Positions 10,741-18,267 of a stretch of DNA of 64,000 bases are shown here, piece after piece. The stretch is from a virus. The number at the start of each line of letters is the position of its first letter. Position 1 is the first letter of the stretch. The notes below the pieces were generated by a model. That model worked only from the letters and a program-made list of their open reading frames with translations. It was not told the DNA's origin and ran no database searches. Both the position numbers and the translations under genes were made by a program. The stretch is from IMG/VR virus record IMGVR_UViG_3300027791_000007, positions 1-64,000 of that record. One strand, 5' to 3'.

Positions 10741-10758
10741 TTGTAATTCCTTTATTAG

Positions 10759-10766
10759 TATTTATA
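10759..10766 (-). promoter_or_regulatory. T4-type late promoter for gp25-gp6-gp7
   Basis: TATAAATA on the minus strand, 18 bp upstream of the gp25 ATG. The box overlaps the stop-codon region of the gp5 gene end (10767). Confidence 0.65.
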
Positions 10767-12065
10767 CTATGCACCAGCACCATGTACAGTTTTTAATGTT
10801 GAACCAGAACTATTCTTGATGAGTAGTGTTGATAGACTTTTCATTTCAGCAGAACCTACAGCATCATCTGCAAGTTTATCTTGTGTTACAGCATTGTCTG
10901 CCAGTATCGTACTATTAACTGTACCAGTAGAATCTGTTTTAACCAGTGTATCTGGATACGCAGTTGTAGCAGTCGGTAATGTTACATTTGAAACAGTAGT
11001 TAAATCTAGAGATGTTGGTTCTGCCGCAGTTATACCAGATGAAATTGATGCCACGGTTTCTCCTTGAGCAGATGTTACTGAACCACTTCCACCAATAGGT
11101 ACAGTAGTAACTCCAGCAGCAAGTCCAGCATTATCCACATGTTGATGTCCAACTAGAGATATATTACTTGCAATTACATCGCCCGATGTATAAGTCGTAT
11201 TACCAGTAGTTGCAGTATGAGTAAATGTTTCAGTTGTTTCATTATGTGTTGTATAAGTTTCGTTCATAGTTTCAGCAACTATGTTAATTGTTTTTGCTTT
11301 TATATTTAATGTATCGTCTACTGTTAGGTTCGCCGACCCCTTAACATGGACGAAATCATTTGCATGAATGACTTCATAATTGTTACCCACCACCCTTGTG
11401 ATTTTTGAACCGTCTGGTCGCATTTCATAGAATGTTCCAGTTCTATGGTATTCGTGTATTCTCTCATTGCTCGATGTGTCATCGTATTCTTTGATATGGC
11501 CAGTCTCTGATTCAAATACATGGTTGTAAGGATACTTGGATGCTGAATGTGACCCAACTGGTTCATCCCAAGGTTCTCCACTTGCAACGGCAACTTGCTT
11601 ATCTCTTTTGGATTCTTTAAGTTGGATAATTTCATGTGGTTTGTCATCGGCTCCACCCTTCGCTAAACGGTTGACATCACTTTCATTTAAGTGGGTTGAT
11701 AAAGGATAGTGACCATTTGGATCATTGAAACCTTTTGTTTTATCCGCTGTTGTTTGTGGATAGCCTGGTAGTGTTCCAATAATTACTGGTTGTTGTTTTA
11801 ATTCAGCATCTCTAAAGAAACCAATAACCCATGTACCCTCAACCATGAAAGGTATACTCACACCCTTACCATTCATAGATGGCGTTGTTATCGGTAACAT
11901 TATGTGAGCCCAAGGTAATGACGCTGTAGGGATTTTCACTTTATCTTCTGTGTGAAACCCTAAGCATCTTACACGGACTCTTCCTAGTAAAGCTGGGTCG
12001 TGTCTATCTTCAACGACACCAGTAAACCAGACGAATCCATCTAGGCCCATGAAATTATTTGACAT
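10767..12065 (-). CDS. 5: Baseplate hub gp5-like protein lacking a lysozyme domain
   Basis: 432 residues. The N-terminal OB-fold of gp5/VgrG is visible: FTGVVEDRHDPALLGRVRVR, then PWAHIMLPITTPSMNGKG and GTWVIGFFRDAELKQQPVIIG. Next comes a Thr-rich beta-helix-like needle stretch (about residues 225-320), and the end is a low-complexity NAVTQDKLADDAVGSAEM segment. T4 gp5 carries a lysozyme between OB-fold and needle; here that domain is missing, as in many marine T4-like phages. A separate T4-type lysozyme is encoded at 48046-48489. The upstream TATAAATA box supports late expression. Confidence 0.85.
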   Translation of the reverse strand: MSNNFMGLDGFVWFTGVVEDRHDPALLGRVRVRCLGFHTEDKVKIPTASLPWAHIMLPITTPSMNGKGVSIPFMVEGTWVIGFFRDAELKQQPVIIGTLPGYPQTTADKTKGFNDPNGHYPLSTHLNESDVNRLAKGGADDKPHEIIQLKESKRDKQVAVASGEPWDEPVGSHSASKYPYNHVFESETGHIKEYDDTSSNERIHEYHRTGTFYEMRPDGSKITRVVGNNYEVIHANDFVHVKGSANLTVDDTLNIKAKTINIVAETMNETYTTHNETTETFTHTATTGNTTYTSGDVIASNISLVGHQHVDNAGLAAGVTTVPIGGSGSVTSAQGETVASISSGITAAEPTSLDLTTVSNVTLPTATTAYPDTLVKTDSTGTVNSTILADNAVTQDKLADDAVGSAEMKSLSTLLIKNSSGSTLKTVHGAGA

Positions 12066-12085
12066 GCTGACTCCTATTATATTAT

Positions 12086-12093
12086 TATTTATA
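12086..12093 (-). promoter_or_regulatory. T4-type late promoter for gp5
   Basis: TATAAATA on the minus strand, 20 bp upstream of the gp5 ATG and overlapping the last codons of the upstream small gene. Confidence 0.65.
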
Positions 12094-12319
12094 AAGGATT
12101 ATCATCTTGTTCTTTGGATTTGAATCTAGGTTTTTCTCTCATAGTTAATTGAGCGTGAAACTTTTGTTTTACTGGTTCTTTATCTTCACTATAATTTATC
12201 ATCATAGATATTGCTTTGTAACCATCACCAATAAAAAGTAATAGATTATTTTTGTATAGTCTGCTTTTGGTTGTAGTTGTTAAATCTATTTCCATATCTT
12301 CGTGTTGAAATATTCCCAT
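12089..12319 (-). CDS. Small structural-module protein, unknown
   Basis: 76 residues, no cysteines, charged C-terminus (KPRFKSKEQDDNPL). It begins 1 bp from the stop of the next secreted-type gene and ends at the gp5 late promoter. No domain recognised; its position just upstream of gp5 suggests a small tail-related or assembly protein. Confidence 0.6.
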   Translation of the reverse strand: MGIFQHEDMEIDLTTTTKSRLYKNNLLLFIGDGYKAISMMINYSEDKEPVKQKFHAQLTMREKPRFKSKEQDDNPL

Positions 12320-12320
12320 G

Positions 12321-12647
12321 TTATTTTACTGCTTCATTAAGACTATCTATGACACTTCCAATGTTAGGTTCTGAACCAAATGGATTATACTTACATTTAT
12401 ATTGTCGTGGACATTTATTTTCGATAGCCATTTCATAGGTTTTATTTTGTCCTTGATATATACAAACTTCGTCACCAGATTTAGTCTTTACTCGTTTCAT
12501 GAGTCTGCAAGTAACCATCTTTGGTAGAACTATATCACCCCTTTGAATCTTCTGCTGACGAGTATAATCCTTTTTACTACCAATAGTTTTTGCACCAGCA
12601 ATTGCAAGTGTGGGTATAAGTAATAGTAATGCAATGTACTTAATCAT
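12321..12647 (-). CDS. Small exported protein, unknown
   Basis: 108 residues with a clear Sec signal peptide (KYIALLLLIPTLAIAGA, cleavage near residue 18). The mature part is basic and has four cysteines (C47, C62, C79, C84), as if disulphide bonded in the periplasm. It overlaps the preceding gene by 4 bp (ATGA). Function not recognised. Confidence 0.65.
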   Translation of the reverse strand: MIKYIALLLLIPTLAIAGAKTIGSKKDYTRQQKIQRGDIVLPKMVTCRLMKRVKTKSGDEVCIYQGQNKTYEMAIENKCPRQYKCKYNPFGSEPNIGSVIDSLNEAVK

Positions 12648-12868
12648 TTGTATATTGAAACTTTCTGTGGGTCTACCTTACGAGGTTCACATACTGCTAT
12701 ATACTTTTGACTCTTAGGTTGATCTTCACCAGCTCTTCTATTAGGAACTGCTGGTTGTCTGTTTAATCTTTCTGCATAATACTTGCAGTTGTCTATACTA
12801 TAGAAGTGCATATCTTGACTAATTATCTTACCCCCCAAATATAGTATCAATAAAAAAGCGTGTGTCAT
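12644..12868 (-). CDS. Small protein with N-terminal signal-like segment
   Basis: 74 residues. The first 15 residues (THAFLLILYLGGKII) are hydrophobic and the remainder is polar with two cysteines (C28, C60). It overlaps both neighbours by 1-4 bp, so it belongs to a translationally coupled trio with 12321-12647 and 12868-13350. Function unknown. Confidence 0.6.
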   Translation of the reverse strand: MTHAFLLILYLGGKIISQDMHFYSIDNCKYYAERLNRQPAVPNRRAGEDQPKSQKYIAVCEPRKVDPQKVSIYK

Positions 12869-13350
12869 TATCCCAATCTTGAATAGTAAATTGAACCAAC
12901 AAATATACCGATAATCACAATAATAGAAAGTGCTACCATACCAATCATTTTTAAAGCATCTATAAACTCTTTATGTTCTTTTGCTTTTTTTATTCTCTCT
13001 TGTCTTTGTAGTTCTTTATGTTCTTGGATTCGTCTTGCTCGTTCTTCCATAATCTCTCGCCAAGTATTTGGGCCGAAACGTAAGTTAATCATTTGAGATA
13101 TTTCTTGCAGTTGTTCGGCAGCTAGTCTGGCGTCAATTGCTTCTCTTGCAATATGTGTAGTGTCAAACTGTTCTCTAACACCCAATCCTTTTTTAGAGTT
13201 TGTTCTATTGACTTCATCGTTACCTCGTAGAAGCCCATCTATGGCTCCACCGATTTCACTAATATCTTTACAAGTGTCTAAATTTGATTTGATGAAATCT
13301 ACACTGGCCTTAACCAAGGAGATCCCAGCAAGTATTTCTGCTATAGGCAT
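12868..13350 (-). CDS. Helical, tail-anchored membrane protein of T4-like marine phages
   Basis: 160 residues from the second ATG, chosen because GAGAGGA lies at the right distance and the N-terminus MPIAEILAGISLVKASVDF resembles a protein seen next to baseplate genes in marine T4-like phages. Residues 95-135 are a charged helix; 137-157 are one membrane segment. An upstream in-frame ATG would add only five residues. The role is unknown; a membrane-linked tail or lysis role is speculative. Confidence 0.65.
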   Translation of the reverse strand: MPIAEILAGISLVKASVDFIKSNLDTCKDISEIGGAIDGLLRGNDEVNRTNSKKGLGVREQFDTTHIAREAIDARLAAEQLQEISQMINLRFGPNTWREIMEERARRIQEHKELQRQERIKKAKEHKEFIDALKMIGMVALSIIVIIGIFVGSIYYSRLG

Positions 13351-13401
13351 ATATAGTCCTCTCATCTCTCACCAAAAGAGTTCAGAACTATTTATAAGAA
13401 A

Positions 13402-13635
13402 CTACTTTATTAGTTTAGCGTCATACTCTTTATTTGTGAAATCATTCATTTGATCGAGATGAAAGGGTAAATCTTGATCTCTTATAAATTGAATGTCCAA
13501 GTGATACATAATTTGTCTGTTTGCAGATAGCTGTCTATTTCTTTGCATTTGAACTATTGTGTTGTGAACTGATTTGTAAATAGCGTCACATACTTTACAT
13601 GTTTCTTGCCATACGGCTGTGCTGATAGCACTCAT
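13402..13635 (-). CDS. Small protein, unknown
   Basis: 77 residues, start preceded by GGGAGGACCACA. It has CKVC (residues 13-16) and a central helix rich in Gln/Asn/Arg. A TATAAATA late promoter lies 48-55 bp upstream. No family recognised. Confidence 0.6.
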   Translation of the reverse strand: MSAISTAVWQETCKVCDAIYKSVHNTIVQMQRNRQLSANRQIMYHLDIQFIRDQDLPFHLDQMNDFTNKEYDAKLIK

Positions 13636-13682
13636 TGTGGTCCTCCCTAATGTGTGAATTATAATCTTTTTGATTACACTTA

Positions 13683-13690
13683 TATTTATA
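13683..13690 (-). promoter_or_regulatory. T4-type late promoter
   Basis: TATAAATA on the minus strand in the intergenic gap, reading toward 13402-13635 and the membrane-protein genes that follow. Confidence 0.6.
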
Positions 13691-13741
13691 CTGGAACGAC
13701 TGATTCTAAATCGAACAACACTGTTGTCTAAATGGAAACAG

Positions 13742-14353
13742 TCAACAACCTATGGATTTAGGATCGTCATCATATAACATAGAGTCTTGATATCCATTTG
13801 GAATAGTACTTTCTGGTTTTGTAAACTTAAAACTAATGTTACCAGCAACAACTATTCTTTCATTCTCTGATTCACTCTTAGGAACAGAATGTTTTATATT
13901 ACTTGGAAAGATAATCAAGTCACCTATCTCTGGTTCAAAAACTTGTTTGACTTCTGGAAAGACAAGTGGTGGTGAAGTCTTATCTACTTTACTATAGTAA
14001 CACCAAGACCATAAAAATGGCCAATGTGTATGTTCAACAACTTCTTCTGACCATCTTTGAACATTTCCCCAACACTCACTATTATGTAATTCAAACTTAC
14101 CAGACATCTTCTCGCACTCTATCATAACGAGGTTTGTAAGTCCTTTAACACAATCATCTTGTTCGTGTAGATACCAACTTGTCATAGTTGCTTTTACATT
14201 TGATAAATGTTTATCATCCGTTGCATGTTTACGAACGGCTTCTTGTATATGTGTATTCTCTACCTTGTCTAAAACATTAAGATGCACAAGAGGTACACGA
14301 ACACTTGCATCGAACATACTACTAGAACTTTTTAATATATCCGTTAAGCCCAT
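13742..14353 (-). CDS. Putative 2OG-Fe(II) oxygenase
   Basis: 203 residues. The C-terminal half has the pattern of the small phage 2OG-Fe(II) oxygenase group (PF13759-like): HTHWPFLWSWCYY for the first iron ligands, GDLIIFPSNIKHSV for the distal histidine, and ENERIVVAGNISFKF for the 2OG-binding arginine strand. It overlaps the stop of the rSAM gene 14344-15408 by 10 bp, so the two are co-translated and probably act on one substrate. Substrate unknown. Confidence 0.65.
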   Translation of the reverse strand: MGLTDILKSSSSMFDASVRVPLVHLNVLDKVENTHIQEAVRKHATDDKHLSNVKATMTSWYLHEQDDCVKGLTNLVMIECEKMSGKFELHNSECWGNVQRWSEEVVEHTHWPFLWSWCYYSKVDKTSPPLVFPEVKQVFEPEIGDLIIFPSNIKHSVPKSESENERIVVAGNISFKFTKPESTIPNGYQDSMLYDDDPKSIGC

Positions 14354-15408
14354 TCTTCCGTCCTCTTCTCTTTTAGTAAATTTATTTTTTTATTACAGAC
14401 ACGATAACATACTCTACATGGTTTGTCAACCCAAGATTCTTTTAGTTTAGTAAACCACTGATTAGTCATGACTTTTGTTGCACCATATTTTATTGCATCA
14501 TGTGAATCATCTTTTAGTATCTCACCTATAAGTCCATCTTCCTCAACTGGATACGATGGTTTGAAATAAGTATCTTTGGTTCTCCATCTGTGTATTGAAG
14601 CACCAACCCAACAACAAGGAACTATCTCACCAGTGTAGTTTACAAATATCTCTTCATAATCATCTTGTAAAGCTTTACACGATATGTCTAGGTTCTCTGG
14701 CGGCCAAGGTATTGTAGAAAGGTTTGGCATCTCCTTTGTTGTTGTCTCTTCTAATTTATGATCCACCCCATCTAACTTATATTTTTTGTATCCTTTACCA
14801 TTGTGAAATCTTGTGGTATACACAGAAATAAATTTTTTGAATCCATACTCTTCCGATAATCTCTTTGCTTCTTCTAGTTGATGTTCATTATGTTTGAACA
14901 CTAGGAAAGACCATTCTGCATTACCACCAGCAGATATAAATGATTTTGCATTTCGTATAATCTTATCGTAGTTTGTTCTATGTCTATACAATGCATGTGT
15001 AATATTATCTGTACCATCTAGTGCAAACACAACTCTACGATTTTTGTTATTAAACATACTTCCGAAATGATACCACCATTCTTCTGTCTTTAAACTTCCG
15101 TTAGTAGTAACATTAAGTATTATCTTTGGATTATTAAATATGAAGAACTCTACAATCTCATGTAAATCTTTAGTTGCGATAGGGTCAGAATAGTTTCCGA
15201 CAAATCTTACATTTGATATTTGGTGTGTATTCCAGAACTCATCATCAAAGATTCTTTCTATATCTTCAAGTCTAAGTTCTGTAGTTTGCATACCAGCCTG
15301 TAATCTTAATTCACCATTAGCAGAAGTGTTTCTACCACACTGTGGACACATGGCATTACACTTGTTAGATAATTCTATATGAACCTTTAAAGGTTTTCCG
15401 CTATACAT
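14344..15408 (-). CDS. Radical SAM enzyme with SPASM-like C-terminus
   Basis: 354 residues. Cx3Cx2C is visible as CNAMCPQC at residues 17-24, within LKVHIELSNKCNAMCPQCG. The C-terminal half has further cysteines (ISCKAL, VPCCWVG, PCRVCYRVC) as in SPASM or twitch auxiliary-cluster domains, which act in peptide maturases and other rSAM enzymes. It overlaps the 2OG oxygenase. Chemistry is predicted; the substrate is not. Confidence 0.8.
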   Translation of the reverse strand: MYSGKPLKVHIELSNKCNAMCPQCGRNTSANGELRLQAGMQTTELRLEDIERIFDDEFWNTHQISNVRFVGNYSDPIATKDLHEIVEFFIFNNPKIILNVTTNGSLKTEEWWYHFGSMFNNKNRRVVFALDGTDNITHALYRHRTNYDKIIRNAKSFISAGGNAEWSFLVFKHNEHQLEEAKRLSEEYGFKKFISVYTTRFHNGKGYKKYKLDGVDHKLEETTTKEMPNLSTIPWPPENLDISCKALQDDYEEIFVNYTGEIVPCCWVGASIHRWRTKDTYFKPSYPVEEDGLIGEILKDDSHDAIKYGATKVMTNQWFTKLKESWVDKPCRVCYRVCNKKINLLKEKRTEEWA

Positions 15409-15579
15409 TTACCACCATCCTAACAATCTACCATTGCCTGTGATAATCATAAGACAAGTTACAATGTGTAATATAAACCAAGGTGTTCTCATGAGTAGAT
15501 GAATGTGATCATCCTTCTTGTCATTATCATATGCACGACTACCCATTGCCTTACACCAATGTCTCCACAACTTGTTCAT
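15409..15579 (-). CDS. Small membrane protein (56 aa)
   Basis: Starts at the ATG inside TGATG shared with the upstream gene stop, and its TAA is directly followed by the rSAM ATG. A basic N-terminus (NKLWRHWCKAMGSR), an acidic/His patch (DNDKKDDHIH) and one hydrophobic segment (PWFILHIVTCLMIITG). The tight coupling on both sides supports it being real. Confidence 0.6.
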   Translation of the reverse strand: MNKLWRHWCKAMGSRAYDNDKKDDHIHLLMRTPWFILHIVTCLMIITGNGRLLGWW

Positions 15580-15887
15580 CAATCCATTTCCGTAGGTCTT
15601 AATTGAGATTCTTTTAAAAGTGATAAAGAAGCTTGTACAACTCTTTGGGGATATTTAATATCGTATCCAGTTCCTGCTTTAAGTGATTCTAAATCAAGTA
15701 ATGGTTTGTGCCAGTGTTCTAATGTATCCCACTTCTCTATAAGTTGTTTACATATGTCATCATATTCTGTATCGTCTATTAGACTTTCGTTTTCTTTGTA
15801 ATAACAATATGATAACATTAAATAATAAGGAACTAACATGTTAGGATTTGTAAGGTAAGGTTTCTTCATTCGCCAACTCTCATCCAT
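15579..15887 (-). CDS. Small protein resembling the N-terminal Ia region of NAD-dependent DNA ligase
   Basis: 102 residues. LMLSYCYYKENESLIDDTEYD recalls the YY...PxIsDaEYD helix pair of the NAD+-binding Ia domain of LigA, but there is no adenylation domain. Similar short ligase-like proteins occur in marine phages. Function uncertain. It overlaps its downstream neighbour at TGATG. Confidence 0.55.
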   Translation of the reverse strand: MDESWRMKKPYLTNPNMLVPYYLMLSYCYYKENESLIDDTEYDDICKQLIEKWDTLEHWHKPLLDLESLKAGTGYDIKYPQRVVQASLSLLKESQLRPTEMD

Positions 15888-16003
15888 TTTTCACTAGGCC
15901 GTCCTCTCATCATAGTTCTTTGGGTTCGCATGTCATCATTATATATTACAGTAGTATAGATAAGACCACAAATTAAATAGAATTTTAAAAAGAAACTAAA
16001 CAC
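15866..16003 (-). CDS. Possible small membrane protein (45 aa, GTG start)
   Basis: An open frame from GTG at 16001-16003 gives FSFFLKFYLICGLIYTTVIY, a clear membrane helix, then a basic tail. It overlaps the neighbours' ends by 8 and 22 bp. The start has no strong ribosome site, so the call is tentative. It fills the otherwise empty 15888-15995 gap. Confidence 0.4.
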   Translation of the reverse strand: MFSFFLKFYLICGLIYTTVIYNDDMRTQRTMMRGRPSEKWMRVGE

Positions 16004-16085
16004 CGGCAACTTTCATACATATGAGTATTGATATAACTAACATAGTCAGTACCAGATACTTTTTATCTTGATGAGGTTCAAACAT
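15996..16085 (-). CDS. Tiny membrane protein (29 aa)
   Basis: ATG overlaps the methyltransferase stop (TGATG). The product has a polar start (FEPHQDKKY) and one hydrophobic helix (LVLTMLVISILICM). One of several tiny single-helix proteins in this segment. Confidence 0.5.
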   Translation of the reverse strand: MFEPHQDKKYLVLTMLVISILICMKVAGV

Positions 16086-16717
16086 CACATCTTCCTTAAC
16101 ATTGTTATACTTCCTTGGCGGAACTTGTTAGGTTCTACAATATCCATACGGTATGCACTTCCGCTCGCATTATTTAGTATTGCATCCATGTTCTTATTTG
16201 GTTCTCCTTTAAAGTAAGTAAAGTGAAAGAAACAATATTCAGAACATAAATCCCAATACTCTTTCATAAACTGTTCATACTCTTCTGGCCCACCACAATC
16301 AAACCATACGAAATCAAACTTACCATACTTCGGTTCTATCCATTCTCGCATACCTTGGAACTTACCGTCAATTAATTCTATCCAGTGTTTCTGAGGCACT
16401 TCGACCCGACCGAGCGACATATCATCTATAATCACATAACGAGGATCATAAGGTTTCTTATAGTACTCCATATCATGATTATCATCAAAGTCTATTTGGT
16501 AGTTCTGTTCTATCGCCTCGGCAATAAACGGAGTCGTATATCCAACACCCACTTCCAGTATTCGCTGAGGACGTACCATACGAATCATACTCGCAAGAAA
16601 CGGCCCTACGTTCTCTGTTCCGAAACCTTTCCGATAATACTTCTCAAACCGTTTTTGAGGTTTGACCGCTGCTGATATCACATCAAATGTATTAGCGTCT
16701 TTTTCCAGTGCTGTCAT
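16085..16717 (-). CDS. Class I SAM methyltransferase-like protein
   Basis: 210 residues from the ATG behind AAGGAAG; the longer frame to 16753 lacks a ribosome site and overlaps the upstream gene more. RILEVGVGYTTPFIAEAI is motif I, a beta strand ending FDFVWFDCGG is motif IV, and the fold order fits class I O-methyltransferases. It differs from the GCGxNxxKP group elsewhere in the window. Substrate unknown. Confidence 0.7.
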   Translation of the reverse strand: MTALEKDANTFDVISAAVKPQKRFEKYYRKGFGTENVGPFLASMIRMVRPQRILEVGVGYTTPFIAEAIEQNYQIDFDDNHDMEYYKKPYDPRYVIIDDMSLGRVEVPQKHWIELIDGKFQGMREWIEPKYGKFDFVWFDCGGPEEYEQFMKEYWDLCSEYCFFHFTYFKGEPNKNMDAILNNASGSAYRMDIVEPNKFRQGSITMLRKM

Positions 16718-17045
16718 CGTTTGCTTCCTTCTCTGATAGAACAACCAAACCACCCTTATTGTATGCCTGTCCTATGTTATAAGATTTAGTTAATGTATAC
16801 TTCTGACCCCTTAGACAAGGACTCCAATCATATTCGGATATATCTTTTTGGGGTAGTGCAACTGAAACACGCTCAGTTTTAGGGGGTGGGGCCTTTGCTT
16901 TGGAACTAGGGTCGTATCCCATACGTTTGAGATACTTCTCATGTTCTGCAATAGCAGCAACCATCTTCGCTGTAACCTTACGGTTCTTACGCTTCTTGTG
17001 ATTGTTTGTATTCCAATACGCTGGAAGTAAATGCATACCACTCAT
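16692..17045 (-). CDS. Basic protein, unknown
   Basis: 117 residues. Basic N-terminal half (NNHKKRKNRKV, EHEKYLKRMGYDP), proline-rich linker (KAPPPKTE) and a C-terminal half YDWSPCLRGQKYTLTKSYN. An alternative frame at 16811-17041 is a shadow. It overlaps the methyltransferase start by 26 bp. No family recognised. Confidence 0.55.
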   Translation of the reverse strand: MSGMHLLPAYWNTNNHKKRKNRKVTAKMVAAIAEHEKYLKRMGYDPSSKAKAPPPKTERVSVALPQKDISEYDWSPCLRGQKYTLTKSYNIGQAYNKGGLVVLSEKEANDDSTGKRR

Positions 17046-17046
17046 A

Positions 17047-17121
17047 TTAAATCTCCATTATCATCCATATTGTAATCCACTGTATTGCCACAAAGGCAAA
17101 CACACATAACCATATCTTCAT
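17047..17121 (-). CDS. Tiny membrane protein (24 aa)
   Basis: Almost entirely one hydrophobic helix (IWLCVFAFVAIQWITIWM). Packed 1 bp from both neighbours, which is the main support. Confidence 0.45.
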   Translation of the reverse strand: MKIWLCVFAFVAIQWITIWMIMEI

Positions 17122-17122
17122 G

Positions 17123-17383
17123 TTATGCTCCCCAATACCATTTCATAATACCACTTGTATTAATGAATAGTCCTACAGCATTAATGAATATCAATGCACG
17201 ATCATGCCACCAATATCCAACTAACAACCATCCTACCAGACCACACCAGAAGAACATAAGATTGAATGGTTCTAAACCACCCACAGATGTTAACGCTTGT
17301 GCAATGATTAAGAACACAGAGGATACCCATTTGACATACCAATCCTTAGTATAGACTGGCGTATACTTTGTAATGTCTATCAT
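17123..17383 (-). CDS. Small three-helix membrane protein, SemiSWEET/PnuC-like
   Basis: 86 residues with three predicted membrane helices (WVSSVFLIIAQALTSV; LMFFWCGLVGWLLVGY; ALIFINAVGLFINTSGI). The three-helix unit with an Asn-containing last helix resembles SemiSWEET-like transporters. A second protein of the same design is at 31125-31400. Start ATG overlaps the upstream stop (ATGA). Transport role is inference. Confidence 0.6.
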   Translation of the reverse strand: MIDITKYTPVYTKDWYVKWVSSVFLIIAQALTSVGGLEPFNLMFFWCGLVGWLLVGYWWHDRALIFINAVGLFINTSGIMKWYWGA

Positions 17384-17553
17384 ACCAAGGACTCCTTTGC
17401 ATATGCAGAACGATATGTTACAAACGCTTCAATTACTTTGTCGTTAACTGCATAGGGATTACGTTCAATAAACACTTCCAGTTCTTTCCAAGTTAATCCC
17501 AGAAAATCCATCTCTCCCTTTAGAATAGTAGTCGCACCTTTTAATCTCATCAT
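17380..17553 (-). CDS. Small early protein (57 aa)
   Basis: Two adjacent ATGs behind GAAAGG, about 22-25 nt from the predicted start point of the promoter at 17582-17610. A central amphipathic helix (WKELEVFIERNPYAVNDK). First gene of the transcript running to 15409. Function unknown. Confidence 0.55.
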   Translation of the reverse strand: MMRLKGATTILKGEMDFLGLTWKELEVFIERNPYAVNDKVIEAFVTYRSAYAKESLV

Positions 17554-17581
17554 ATAAACCTTTCAATTGTATTATAGAATC

Positions 17582-17610
17582 ATAATACCACACATACGAG
17601 CAAATGTCAA
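17582..17610 (-). promoter_or_regulatory. Early sigma70 promoter
   Basis: TTGACA at 17605-17610, 17-bp spacer ending TGTGG, TATTAT at 17582-17587. Nearly identical over about 45 bp to the promoter at 17863-17891. Confidence 0.85.
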
Positions 17611-17629
17611 GATGTTTTTATAACTTTTT

Positions 17630-17830
17630 TTAATAAAGTTCGTGATCCTGCCAAGTCCACTCAGATACTCTATCGACAGAAGTTCTATCAGCAAATATCA
17701 AAGTGTCAGTATCCCAATCAACATCACCATGACTACGATGATCGTGCCATCTGTGAACAAAGTCAACATTCCAAACACGAGAAACTCTCTGTACTTGGTC
17801 GTCTGTCATACCGAAAACATGAACTGCCAT
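17630..17830 (-). CDS. Small early protein (66 aa)
   Basis: Start placed at the seventh codon of the longer frame because AGAAAGGGG lies 6-8 nt upstream of that ATG, and the earlier ATG (17848) is only 8 nt from the predicted start point. Acidic and Trp/His-rich (WNVDFVHRWHDHRSHGDV, EWTWQDHELY). No family recognised. Confidence 0.55.
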   Translation of the reverse strand: MAVHVFGMTDDQVQRVSRVWNVDFVHRWHDHRSHGDVDWDTDTLIFADRTSVDRVSEWTWQDHELY

Positions 17831-17862
17831 TTCAAACCCCTTTCTCATTGTATTATAGAATC

Positions 17863-17891
17863 ATAATACCACACATACGAGCAAATGTCAA
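17863..17891 (-). promoter_or_regulatory. Early sigma70 promoter
   Basis: TTGACA at 17886-17891, 17-bp spacer ending TGTGG, TATTAT at 17863-17868. Drives the 66-aa gene. Confidence 0.85.
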
Positions 17892-17990
17892 GTAAATTCT
17901 TTAAGTACCTACTATTGCATTTATAGATTGCCTGAGGCCACTACAGTATTAACCCCCCCCTATGCTAGCTGAGAGGACACAGTGTGATAA

Positions 17991-18092
17991 CAGAAGAGAG
18001 CGCCCAACACATCATGACACCATACTATGGAACTTTCTAGCAGAGCTGCTATCTGTCAACCAACCCACCTTAATGAACACTCTCTTCTGATT
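17991..18092 (-). ncRNA. Candidate structured small RNA 1
   Basis: Predicted start at about 18092, 7 nt after the -10 at 18099-18104. The RNA then forms a 12-bp closing stem: 18078-18089 pairs with 17991-18002 (CAGAAGAGAG with CTCTCTTCTG, plus a wobble and a GC pair). Inside is a hairpin at 18038-18051 (TAGCAG/CTGCTA) and another at 18020-18030 (CCATA/TATGG). No U-run terminator follows, so the 3' end is unclear. Confidence 0.5.
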
Positions 18093-18098
18093 CTATTA

Positions 18099-18127
18099 AT
18101 AGTACCACACTTAGCGGCTAATGTCAA
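18099..18127 (-). promoter_or_regulatory. Early sigma70 promoter of small RNA 1
   Basis: TTGACA at 18122-18127, 17-bp spacer ending TGTGG, TACTAT at 18099-18104. Confidence 0.8.
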
Positions 18128-18172
18128 GTACTATTTAAGCTTCTCCCAGCATATCTCCCATCAATCTCTCTG

Positions 18173-18233
18173 TTGTATGCATCTCTTAGCCTTATCTAAG
18201 TAAGCACTATAGTTATTCTGAATGGCATACAAG
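18173..18233 (-). ncRNA. Candidate structured small RNA 2
   Basis: The predicted start at about 18232 falls at the base of a perfect 8-bp inverted repeat (TTGTATGC at 18226-18233 pairing with GCATACAA at 18173-18180) that encloses 44 nt with a small CTTA/TAAG hairpin. The same promoter-then-closing-stem design as small RNA 1. It ends before the next promoter at 18127. Confidence 0.42.
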
Positions 18234-18238
18234 TACTA

Positions 18239-18267
18239 TTATACACACATATGGAGCGCTTGTCAAG
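18239..18267 (-). promoter_or_regulatory. Perfect-consensus early sigma70 promoter
   Basis: TTGACA at 18262-18267, 17 bp, TATAAT at 18239-18244, preceded by TGTG: the closest to consensus in the window, yet no protein gene follows directly. Confidence 0.88.

Noticed and set aside
11324-11656. Same-strand 110-codon frame inside gp5
   Set aside because: Out-of-frame shadow of a confident gp5 homologue.
13715-13741. TTGACT downstream of the 2OG oxygenase as a -35
   Set aside because: No -10-like box at 17 bp (AGTGTT), unlike every other promoter in the window.
16811-17041. 76-codon frame overlapping 16692-17045
   Set aside because: The longer frame packs correctly with both neighbours; this one is unusually Arg/Thr-rich and lacks a ribosome site.
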